A DNA stretch of 7,030 nt, from contig MNXL01000216.1 of assembly GCA_001871755.1 (NCBI GenBank), positions 1 to 7,030 on the forward strand. The letters run 5' to 3'. This stretch comes from Anaerolineae bacterium CG2_30_64_16 (lineage in GTDB: Bacteria; Chloroflexota; Anaerolineae; CG2-30-64-16). Of this stretch, positions 1 through 4,677 are shown in pieces; positions within the stretch are counted from its first letter, which is position 1, and each line of letters opens with the position of its first letter. The notes under the pieces are model-generated. The model was not told the origin of the DNA. It ran no database searches and worked only from the letters and a program-made list of their open reading frames with translations. Both the position numbers and the translations under genes were made by a program.

Positions 1-112
1 CCAGGTAGATGATCAGCCCGGCGATGATCAGCCCGCCGATGATGAATTTTGCCTTGTTGTTCGCCCGGTTTGCCGAGATCGGGCCGCGCAAGATCGTGGA
101 ACTCTCTGTCAT
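1..112 (-). CDS. N-terminus of a membrane-anchored protein, possibly CcmE (partial)
   Basis: Thirty-seven codons are visible before the window edge cuts the gene. The start ATG (112-110) is preceded by GGAG five bases upstream. The product begins with about 22 mostly polar, positively charged residues (MTESSTILRGP, then NRANNKAKF), followed by a hydrophobic stretch, IIGGLIIAGLIIYL. This is a single N-terminal signal anchor with the positive side in the cytoplasm. A short basic head followed by KFxIGGLII-type anchor resembles the start of CcmE, the membrane-anchored OB-fold haem chaperone of cytochrome c maturation. Its diagnostic HxxxY haem-binding region would lie outside the window, so the assignment is a guess. 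Any other single-pass protein is possible. It lies downstream of copA on the same strand but has its own promoter at 199-227 and a leader with tandem mini-ORFs. Confidence 0.7.
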   Translation of the reverse strand, partial: MTESSTILRGPISANRANNKAKFIIGGLIIAGLIIYL

Positions 113-123
113 TCTGTCTCCAA

Positions 124-180
124 TCAACTGTTTGACATCAATTGTTTGGCATTATCTGTCCGACATCATCTGTCTGGCAT
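124..180 (-). repeat. Four tandem 14-nt repeats forming overlapping tetrapeptide mini-ORFs
   Basis: Read on the minus strand, 180-125 consists of four 14-nt units: ATGCCAGACAGATG, ATGTCGGACAGATA, ATGCCAAACAATTG and ATGTCAAACAGTTG. Each unit is a complete mini-ORF of four codons plus stop. Its last base is shared with the next ATG (TGATG or TAATG). The encoded peptides are MPDR, MSDR, MPNN and MSNS. The fourth stop (126-124) lies 11 nt before the ATG of the gene at 112, with that gene's GGAG in between. The array lies wholly inside the predicted 5' leader made from the promoter at 199-227. Alternative reading: tandem binding sites, since units carry TGTC-N-GACA-like inverted half-sites (perfect at 157-165). 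Confidence 0.8.
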
Positions 181-198
181 TCAACTCACACAGTGGGC

Positions 199-227
199 AG
201 TATATCACCGAAGATGCAGAGTGTCAA
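199..227 (-). promoter_or_regulatory. Strong sigma70-type extended -10 promoter behind copA
   Basis: On the minus strand a perfect TTGACA (-35, 227-222) is followed by a 17-nt spacer and TATACT (-10, 204-199), with TGA directly before the -10 (extended -10). The -35 begins only 4 nt after the copA stop codon. Transcription would start near 192-194 and give a leader of about 80 nt containing the 14-nt repeat array before the gene at 112. No terminator was seen between copA and this promoter, so read-through from copA may add to expression. Confidence 0.7.
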
Positions 228-231
228 CGAA

Positions 232-2871
232 TTACCCCTCGATCAACTTGAAGCCACGTAGACGCAGCGAGTTGGTGACCACGAAGATCGAAGAGAACGC
301 CATCGCGGCGGCCGCCAGCCAGGGCGCGCTGTGCAGCAACCCGGCCGCGGCTACCGGGATCAACAGCGCGTTGTAGAAGAACGCCCAGAACAGGTTCTGC
401 TTGATCGTGCGCATGGTGCCCCGGCTGAGTGCGATCGCCCGGGCCACGCCCCGCAGATCCCCGCTCATCAACGTGATCCCGGCCGTCTCCATCGCCACGT
501 CGGCGCCGGTACCGATGGCGATGCCGACGTCGGCCTGCGCCAGCGCGGGCGCGTCATTGATGCCGTCTCCGACCATGGCGACGACCCATTGCGGATTGCG
601 GATTGCGGATTGCGTCTTTCGTTTTACGTCCTTTGCTCCGCGTTCTGCGACCTGCAACGCCTTCACCTGCGCGGCTTTGTCGCCGGGCAACACCTCGGCC
701 AGGACGCGATCCACGCCGACCTGCGCGGCGATGGCGTCCGCGGTGCGCTGGTTGTCGCCGGTGAGCATGATGACGTGCAATCCCTGGTGGCGCAGGCCAG
801 CGATCGCCTCGGCCGATCCCTCCTTGACGGTGTCCGCCACGCCAATGATGCCGGCGGCCTCCCCGTCAATCGCGACGACCATCGCGGTTTTCGCTTCGGA
901 TTGCAGGCGTTCGACGATGGACCTACCCCCCCAGCCCCCCTCCCTGCCAGGGAGGGGGGAGGCAATCTCCCCTCCCCTTGCTCGCGAGCGGTTGGAGGAG
1001 AAAGGCTCCCCTCCCCTCGCAGGGGAGGGGATGGGGGAGAGGTTCGCTTCGATCCACCGCGGCGCGCCTACGAGCACCTCATGCCCGTCCACCTGGGCGC
1101 GGATGCCCTGGCCGGCGACCGCCTCGAACGCCTCCGGCTGACTCAGCGCCAGGCCTCGCTCGTTGGCCGCCGCGACGATCGCCTCGCCCAGCGGATGCTC
1201 CGACCCGCGCTCGGCCGACGCGGCCAGACGCAGGATTTCGGATTGCCGATTTCGGATTGCGGATTGGTCAATGGAGGACTCAGGCAAATCCGCAATCTGC
1301 AATCTGAAATCTGCAATGTCGGTAACCGCCGGCTTCCCCTGCGTGATCGTCCCCGTCTTATCCAGCACCACCACCTGCACTTGCTCGGTGCGCTCCAGCG
1401 CCTCGGAGCTGCGGAAAAGGATGCCGTACTGGGCGCCCTTGCCGGTACCCACCATGATGGCGGTCGGTGTGGCCAGCCCGAGCGCGCACGGGCAGGCGAT
1501 GACAAGCACCGCCACCATGTTGACCATCGCCAGCGTGAAGCCGCCTTCGGCGAGGAAGAACCAACCCAGGAAAGTCAGCAGCGCGATGCCGATGACGATG
1601 GGTACGAAGATGCCCGATACGCGGTCGGCCAGCGCCTGGATCGGCGCCTTGGAGCCCTGGGCCTCCTCCACCAGACGGATGATCTGCGCCAACGCGGTCT
1701 CCGCGCCGACTTTGGTGGCCTGGAAGCGCAGCAGCCCCGACTTGTTCAGGGTCGCGCCGATGACGGGGTCGCCGGGACCTTTGGAGACCGGCAGGCTTTC
1801 GCCGGTCAGCATCGACTCATCGACCGCCGAACGGCCATCCAGCACGACGCCATCTACGGGGATCTTCTCGCCCGGTCGCACGATAACCGTGTCGCCCACG
1901 CGCACGTCCTCGATGGCGACATCCTGCTCGACGCCAGCACCTGTCCCGAGCTTCGACGAGGGGCGCACGATGCGGGCGGTCTTGGGCCGCAGCCCCATCA
2001 GCGCTTTGATGGCCGCGCTGGTGCGGCCCTTGGCCACTACCTCCAGGTACTTGCCCACCCGGATCAACGTGATGATCAGCGCCGAGGTCTCGAAGTAGAC
2101 CACGTGCCCCAGGCTGGGGAAGAGCAACACGGCCACGCTGTAGAAGTAGGCCGCGGACGAGCCCAGCGCGATGAGCACGTCCATGTTGGCGCTGCCGTTC
2201 TTCAGCGCCTTGTAGCCGCCGACGTAGTACTGTCCGCCGACGTAGAACTGCACCGGGGTCGCCAGCGTGAAGAAGAGCCAGTTGAGCCATGTCGAGTGGC
2301 CCAGCCCGCCGATCCCGAACATCATCGCCATGGTGAGCAGGAAGAGCGGCGTGGTCAGCGCGACGCCGGTCCACAGCAGCCGGCGCTGCTGGGCGATCTC
2401 CGCCGCGCGCGCTTGCGCCTCGACATCTTGGGGCGCTTCCATGCCCGCGCTCTCGATCACGCCGTAGCCGACGTCGACGATCTTCTGCTTGAAGTCGTTG
2501 TAGCCGACCAGCGTCGGGATGAATTCCACCGCGGCCCGTTCGGTCGCGTAGTTGACGCTGACATCGGTCACACCGGGTAGTTTCTTCAGGTTGCGCTCGA
2601 TCGTCAACGCGCAGTTGGCGCACGTCATGCCGCTGACCGGGATCTCGACCTTTGCGGTGGCCACGCCATACCCCAGGTCGCCGATCAGCGCGGTCATTTG
2701 CTGCTGGCTCACCAGGCCCGGATCGAACGTGACGGTGGCTTTTTCGCTGGCATAGTTCACGGCCGCGTCGGCCACGCCGGGCAGCTTCTTCAGGTTGCGC
2801 TCGATCGTGGCCGAACAGTTCGCGCAGGTCATGCCGGTGATGGGGAGGGTGATGTGGCTGGTTTCGGTCAT
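232..2871 (-). CDS. copA: Copper-exporting P1B-1-type ATPase CopA
   Basis: Inner-membrane pump that exports Cu(I) from the cytosol at the cost of ATP; 879 residues. Two N-terminal heavy-metal-associated domains carry GMTCANC (C16/C19 and C84/C87). Eight membrane segments follow (about 165-187, 196-213, 230-252, 258-280, 417-440, 445-470, 825-845, 850-867). The actuator TGES is at 356-359, the CPC metal site at 460-462, phosphorylated D504 in DKTGT, the HP motif at 559-560, TGDN at 704-707, GDGxND at 768-773, YN at 833-834 and MxxSS at 857-861. CPC, YN and MSS define the Cu+ subgroup. All catalytic residues are present. The length exceeds the usual roughly 800-830 because of in-frame repeat-derived loops near 304-316, 520-544, 611-650 and 743-761. 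The start at 2871 is chosen because the HMA fold begins there; reading further upstream only translates the spacer repeat and copZ out of frame. Its Shine-Dalgarno is weak (CAGG). Third gene of csoR-copZ-copA. Confidence 0.95.
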   Translation of the reverse strand: MTETSHITLPITGMTCANCSATIERNLKKLPGVADAAVNYASEKATVTFDPGLVSQQQMTALIGDLGYGVATAKVEIPVSGMTCANCALTIERNLKKLPGVTDVSVNYATERAAVEFIPTLVGYNDFKQKIVDVGYGVIESAGMEAPQDVEAQARAAEIAQQRRLLWTGVALTTPLFLLTMAMMFGIGGLGHSTWLNWLFFTLATPVQFYVGGQYYVGGYKALKNGSANMDVLIALGSSAAYFYSVAVLLFPSLGHVVYFETSALIITLIRVGKYLEVVAKGRTSAAIKALMGLRPKTARIVRPSSKLGTGAGVEQDVAIEDVRVGDTVIVRPGEKIPVDGVVLDGRSAVDESMLTGESLPVSKGPGDPVIGATLNKSGLLRFQATKVGAETALAQIIRLVEEAQGSKAPIQALADRVSGIFVPIVIGIALLTFLGWFFLAEGGFTLAMVNMVAVLVIACPCALGLATPTAIMVGTGKGAQYGILFRSSEALERTEQVQVVVLDKTGTITQGKPAVTDIADFRLQIADLPESSIDQSAIRNRQSEILRLAASAERGSEHPLGEAIVAAANERGLALSQPEAFEAVAGQGIRAQVDGHEVLVGAPRWIEANLSPIPSPARGGEPFSSNRSRARGGEIASPLPGREGGWGGRSIVERLQSEAKTAMVVAIDGEAAGIIGVADTVKEGSAEAIAGLRHQGLHVIMLTGDNQRTADAIAAQVGVDRVLAEVLPGDKAAQVKALQVAERGAKDVKRKTQSAIRNPQWVVAMVGDGINDAPALAQADVGIAIGTGADVAMETAGITLMSGDLRGVARAIALSRGTMRTIKQNLFWAFFYNALLIPVAAAGLLHSAPWLAAAAMAFSSIFVVTNSLRLRGFKLIEG
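589..645. repeat. In-frame repeat insertion in copA (heptamer GCGGATT family), before GDGIND
   Basis: The plus strand shows three perfect tandem GCGGATT heptamers at 591-611 followed by GCG. This encodes CopA residues about 743-761, including TQSAIRNPQ, between DKAAQVKALQ and VVAMVGDGIND. In ordinary CopA proteins these two motifs are separated by only a few residues, so roughly 15-19 are extra. The frame is kept. The peptide QSAIRN recurs in the insertion at 1234-1317, showing both belong to one repeat family. The extra loop is in the P domain, just before the hinge motif. Confidence 0.75.
922..1041. repeat. In-frame G/C-tract palindrome pair inserted in the copA nucleotide-binding domain
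   Basis: Two near-perfect dyads made of C/T-rich and G/A-rich arms lie side by side. The first has 12-nt arms, CCCCCCTCCCTG (935-946) and its exact complement (948-959), around one central C. The second has 10-bp arms, CCCCTCCCCT (1008-1017) and its complement (1021-1030), with a CGC loop. They encode CopA residues about 611-650, rich in Ser, Pro, Gly and Arg (SPIPSPARGGE, then SRARGGE). This falls between VGAPRWIEAN and RLQSEAKTAMVVAIDG, where family members have a short helical linker. The translated segment has no stop and keeps frame. Confidence 0.8.
1234..1317. repeat. In-frame dyad repeat inserted in copA after DKTGT
   Basis: The left arm (about 1234-1265) repeats ATTTCGGATTG-like words and the right arm (about 1287-1317) repeats CAATCTG-like words that are their imperfect complement, with a 20-odd-nt loop between. 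It encodes CopA residues about 520-544 (including FRLQIADLPE and QSAIRNRQSE). These sit between the DKTGTITQGKPAVTDI block and EILRLAASAERGSEHP, a joint normally only about ten residues long. The words are the same family as the heptamers at 591-611. Confidence 0.8.
1924..1962. repeat. Candidate fourth in-frame repeat fragment in copA
   Basis: The plus-strand stretch TGTCCCGAGCTTCGACGAGG (1942-1961) resembles the complement of the CCCTTCGACAGGCTCAGGG repeat seen at 4400-4418, with small changes. It encodes CopA residues about 304-316 (PSSKLGTGAGVEQ), between KTARIVR and the VAIEDVRVGD block. Most CopA proteins have a short charged turn there. The insertion is short and the match imperfect, so this call is tentative. 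Confidence 0.4.
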
Positions 2872-2886
2872 GGGATGCCTGATGGG

Positions 2887-2957
2887 TATTGAGGTATTGG
2901 GTATTAGGGTATGGGGTATTGGGCAATACCCAATACCTAATACCCAATATCTAATAC
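2887..2957. repeat. TATTGGG-type dyad repeat filling the copZ-copA gap
   Basis: The gap holds an imperfect inverted repeat built from words such as GGTATTGGGTATT (left arm about 2892-2921) and CAATACCCAATACC (right arm about 2924-2957). At its centre GGTATTG (2915-2921) pairs with CAATACC (2924-2930) across two bases. In the operon mRNA it would fold into a long hairpin ending about 20 nt before the copA start. The outer edge begins directly at the copZ TAG stop, which matches the repeat's own CTAGGTATT-like edge. Confidence 0.85.
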
Positions 2958-3167
2958 CTAGTTCGCCGCCGGATAGCCGATTTCGACCAACGTCTGCTTG
3001 ACGCCGGCCAACGCGGTCGGGTTTTCGAGGGTGAACGTGGCGGTCTGGGCCGCGACGTCTCCTTCCACCTTGAGCACGCCGGGCAAGTCTTTGGTCTCGC
3101 GGGCGATGGTCATGGTGCAGTGATGGCATGAGATGTTCGGGATGCTGAGTGTGACGGTTTGGGACAT
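2958..3167 (-). CDS. copZ: Copper chaperone CopZ-like single HMA-domain protein
   Basis: A 69-residue cytosolic protein made of one heavy-metal-associated domain (ferredoxin-like beta-alpha-beta-beta-alpha-beta fold). The Cu(I)-binding CxxC is C14/C17 in SCHHC. The usual GMTC is replaced by NISC, with two histidines between the cysteines. The conserved LPGV (28-31) and IGYPA end fit the family. The start ATG at 3167 has a clear AAGGAG seven bases upstream. It lies between csoR and copA, as expected for a chaperone passing Cu(I) to CopA and removing it from CsoR. Both flanking gaps are filled with dyad repeats, and its TAG stop abuts the copA-proximal one. The family is clear; copper specificity is inferred from the operon. 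Confidence 0.92.
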   Translation of the reverse strand: MSQTVTLSIPNISCHHCTMTIARETKDLPGVLKVEGDVAAQTATFTLENPTALAGVKQTLVEIGYPAAN

Positions 3168-3189
3168 GGGATTGCTCCTTGGTGGTAGA

Positions 3190-3253
3190 CTCGTAGATTG
3201 GTAGATTAGTGGTTGACTTCGCAACCAAGTTACCAATCTACCAATCTACCAAT
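3190..3253. repeat. TAGATTGGTAG-type dyad repeat filling the csoR-copZ gap
   Basis: An imperfect inverted repeat: the left arm (3192-3215, words GTAGATTGGTAGATTA ending GGTTG) pairs with the right arm (3222-3250, CAACC then TACCAATCTACC twice). The loop is the short ACTTCG. The csoR stop codon TAA (3254-3256) lies at the edge of the repeat (GGTAAATTGGTAG on the minus strand). The copZ ribosome-binding site follows on the other side, so the element fills the whole gap without damaging either gene. Confidence 0.85.
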
Positions 3254-3532
3254 TTACCTTGCATTGGTAATCGCGAAAACTTCCAGAATCTCGCCGATCA
3301 CCGCCTCGCGGCGGGCAGGCTCATCGTCGCGGATGGCGGTCGTGACGCAGGTGTGCAGGTGGTTGTCCAGGATGATCTCCTGGGTCTTGGTCAACGCGGC
3401 TTGCACCGCGTCGATCTGCTTGATGATATCGATGCAGTACTTGTCCTCTTCGACCATGCGCTGGATGCCGCGTACGTGCCCTTCGACGCTTTGCAGGCGG
3501 CGGATGACCCCCGTTTTGGTTTGATCGTTCAT
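3254..3532 (-). CDS. csoR: CsoR-family copper-sensing transcriptional repressor
   Basis: A 92-residue all-helical DUF156 repressor that binds the operon promoter when copper-free and releases it on Cu(I) binding. The start at 3532 has AGGAG five bases upstream. The family signature RRLQSVEGHVRGIQRMVEED is at 11-30. The Cu(I) ligand pattern C-x24-H-x3-C of CsoR is exactly met by C33, H58 and C62 (KYC and NHLHTC). Y32 precedes the first Cys, as in the mycobacterial protein. This separates it from RcnR (Ni/Co) and CstR (two-Cys persulfide sensor). It is the first gene of csoR-copZ-copA, and a matching promoter and GC-tract operator lie upstream. The leader is long, about 160 nt. Confidence 0.95.
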   Translation of the reverse strand: MNDQTKTGVIRRLQSVEGHVRGIQRMVEEDKYCIDIIKQIDAVQAALTKTQEIILDNHLHTCVTTAIRDDEPARREAVIGEILEVFAITNAR

Positions 3533-3677
3533 CTTCTCTCCTTTGTCGCAAGCGCCCGTATTGGCATTATGGCGGACCCGCGAATCAGCAAGACGGAGGT
3601 GCAGGCATCGATTCATCATTGGCATGAGGGTAGCATGTTCCCGGCGGCTTTTCTGTAAGCTGATATACCAATCCCAT

Positions 3678-3692
3678 CCCCCCTGGGGGGGG
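3678..3692. promoter_or_regulatory. Probable CsoR operator (C6-T-G8 palindrome)
   Basis: CCCCCC-T-GGGGGG (3678-3690, with two more G) is a perfect GC-tract palindrome. CsoR operators are known to be G-tract/C-tract pseudo-palindromes at the promoter. Here it lies about +3 to +17 relative to the start predicted from the -10 at 3702-3707, where a bound repressor would block initiation. Assignment to CsoR rests on this placement directly upstream of csoR. Confidence 0.7.
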
Positions 3693-3701
3693 CAAGGACC
3701 A

Positions 3702-3730
3702 CTTATACCACACTGATGCCCGAAACGCAA
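3702..3730 (-). promoter_or_regulatory. Promoter of the csoR-copZ-copA operon
   Basis: On the minus strand TTGCGT (-35, 3730-3725), a 17-nt spacer and TATAAG (-10, 3707-3702), with TGG directly before the -10 (extended -10). The weak -35 is compensated by the extended -10. The predicted start is near 3695, just before the GC-tract operator. Confidence 0.65.
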
Positions 3731-3818
3731 GTCCGCGCAGGGTGCGGAATGACTGCAAGGAGTTAGGGCTCCAAGTGATGGTGTCTGCGGTGATTCAATA
3801 TCCTGGTCCGTAAAACAA

Positions 3819-3848
3819 TTGACGCAGTCAGGCGGGGTATGTTAGAAT
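3819..3848 (+). promoter_or_regulatory. Promoter of the DUF5647-like gene
   Basis: TTGACG (-35, 3819-3824) and TAGAAT (-10, 3843-3848) are separated by 18 nt, each one mismatch from consensus. The predicted start is near 3855, giving a leader of about 70 nt. An in-frame ATG at 3839 would lie inside this promoter, which supports the later start at 3923. It is divergent from the copper operon promoter, about 90 nt away. Confidence 0.65.
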
Positions 3849-3922
3849 TACAGGTAAGCGGATGTCTCAGCGATGACGGAAACGCAATTCGTCGTACTGC
3901 AGAGAGAGATGAGGAGGCGCGG

Positions 3923-4216
3923 ATGAACAGCCTGTTCGAAGAAAAGTACGACGAGTTGTTTGCCGAGTTCAATTACTACGTGGTGGAGCATCCTGAGTTT
4001 GCCAGGCGTATCCCGCGCGACGCGCTTGTGGTGTTGTTGGATAGGAACGACCCAGTTTTTAGTCGCGAAAACCTGCGCCGTGTCAAGAACTACCTCCAGC
4101 ACGACGACAATCCCGATCGCCCCGTCCTTTATGTCCAGGTTGGACGGCTTGCGCCTGTCAAATCGCGTTTGCGGGATTTGCGGTTGATGACCCGCGTGCC
4201 TGATTACGTGATCTAG
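3923..4216 (+). CDS. Small uncharacterised protein, DUF5647-like
   Basis: A 97-residue soluble acidic/basic protein starting MNSLFEEKYDELFAEFNYY. The start at 3923 is chosen because GGAGG lies five bases upstream; the in-frame ATG at 3839 overlaps the promoter. Features: an N-terminal helix (FEEKYDELFAEFNYYVVEHP), then RIPRDALVVLLDRND, a short helix, then PVLYVQVGRLAPVKSRLRDL near the C-terminus. The pattern of 'EFNxYxxEHPxFAxxIPxxAxVV' followed by 'PVxYVxxxxLxPVxSRxxxL' matches my memory of DUF5647 proteins, whose function is unknown. No catalytic motif, membrane segment or signal peptide is seen. It is monocistronic and divergent from the copper operon, with no evidence for a copper role. 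A hairpin repeat follows 45 nt after its stop. Confidence 0.8.
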   Translation: MNSLFEEKYDELFAEFNYYVVEHPEFARRIPRDALVVLLDRNDPVFSRENLRRVKNYLQHDDNPDRPVLYVQVGRLAPVKSRLRDLRLMTRVPDYVI

Positions 4217-4261
4217 GTGTACAGCAAAGTGTCGTGGCTGAGCTAGACGACGAAACAAGTT

Positions 4262-4296
4262 CAGGTACCAGGCGCTTTCGAAGTGCCTGGCACCTG
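4262..4296. repeat. 16-bp hairpin repeat (CAGGT-CCAGGC family)
   Basis: Positions 4262-4277 pair with 4281-4296 around a TCG loop. There are 16 paired positions with one A-C mismatch and one G-T wobble. Right arm: AAGTGCCTGGCACCTG. It lies 45 nt after the small gene's stop. It has no T-tract, so it is a poor intrinsic terminator. It looks like an interspersed hairpin repeat, although it could still stabilise or end the upstream transcript. Confidence 0.8.
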
Positions 4297-4342
4297 TGCG
4301 TTACCCACCCCAATGATCCCGCCATTTGCCCCAAAGTTCCTA

Positions 4343-4371
4343 TTGCGGTGACGGGCCGCCTCGGCTATAGT
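4343..4371 (+). promoter_or_regulatory. Candidate promoter upstream of the secreted-protein gene
   Basis: TTGCGG (4343-4348), a 17-nt spacer and TATAGT (4366-4371). The predicted start is near 4378. The next coding start on this strand is 4793, so transcripts would carry a leader of about 415 nt made almost wholly of repeat sequence. No better promoter was noticed closer to the gene. Confidence 0.45.
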
Positions 4372-4387
4372 GTGTCGGACAATGATC

Positions 4388-4420
4388 CGAAGGGACGATC
4401 CCTTCGACAGGCTCAGGGCA
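4388..4420. repeat. CGAAGGGA hairpin and CTTCGACAGGCTCAGGG-type repeat fragment
   Basis: CGAAGGGA (4388-4395) and TCCCTTCG (4399-4406) form a perfect 8-bp stem with a CGA loop, running on into CAGGCTCAGGGCA. The latter is a fragment of an interspersed family that also appears to occur at 6187-6229 and perhaps within copA (1942-1961). It lies about 10 nt after the predicted transcription start from 4343-4371. Confidence 0.6.
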
Positions 4421-4458
4421 GTTACTCATGCCGCCCGCGGCGCCACGGCGCATGAAAA
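4413..4458 (+). repeat. 46-nt direct repeat, copy 1
   Basis: Starts TCAGGGCAGTTACTCATGCC and ends CGCCACGGCGCATGAAAA. It matches 4632-4677 at 41 of 46 positions with no gaps; the five mismatches fall at offsets 12, 22, 23, 25 and 28. The pair brackets the 159-bp inverted-repeat-ended element. Each copy also has weak internal dyad symmetry (CATG...CATG ends). Confidence 0.85.
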
Positions 4459-4617
4459 GTCATTCTGAGCGGCTCCTGCAGCCAACTAACATTGCACAGC
4501 CGAGAAAGCGAAGAATCTCGTTGACCGGAGTCGAGACTCCCTTTGACGTCGCTCAGGACATGCTTCACTGGTGGCTCGCCGCCACGAATTTCGGCCGGCA
4601 CACCCGTTCAGAGTGAC
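4459..4617. mobile_element. 159-bp MITE-like element with terminal inverted repeats
   Basis: The ends GTCATTCTGAGCG (4459-4471) and CGTTCAGAGTGAC (4605-4617) are inverted repeats matching at 11 of 13 positions. The interior carries AGCGAAGAATCTCG and CGCTCAGGACATGC, words typical of a non-coding interspersed repeat common in environmental genomes. There is no credible coding frame. It is flanked by the 46-nt direct repeats at 4413 and 4632, with 14 nt between its right end and the second copy. Whether it moves as a transposase-dependent element is not shown. Confidence 0.55.
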
Positions 4618-4631
4618 AGACGGGCGTGTTT

Positions 4632-4677
4632 TCAGGGCAGTTTCTCATGCCGTGCTCGTCGCCACGGCGCATGAAAA
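4632..4677 (+). repeat. 46-nt direct repeat, copy 2
   Basis: Starts TCAGGGCAGTTTCTCATGCC and ends CGCCACGGCGCATGAAAA; 41 of 46 identical to 4413-4458. The word TTCAGGGCAG appears again at 4742-4751, but the following sequence no longer matches, so a third full copy is not supported. Confidence 0.85.

Noticed and set aside
331..2580. Long open frame on the plus strand opposite copA (749 codons)
   Set aside because: Its translation is low-complexity Arg/Asp/His-rich sequence typical of the antisense of a GC-rich gene, while the minus strand encodes a full CopA with every motif.
2872..3228. N-terminal extension of CopA up to an ATG at 3228
   Set aside because: The extra 119 codons translate copZ out of frame and the spacer repeat; the HMA domain starts naturally at 2871.
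3839..3922. Earlier in-frame ATG for the DUF5647-like gene
   Set aside because: It lies inside the predicted -35/-10 region and has no ribosome-binding site, whereas 3923 has GGAGG.
4428..4616. Short plus-strand frame across the MITE-like element
   Set aside because: The translation matches only the repeat; no ribosome-binding site and no protein-like composition.
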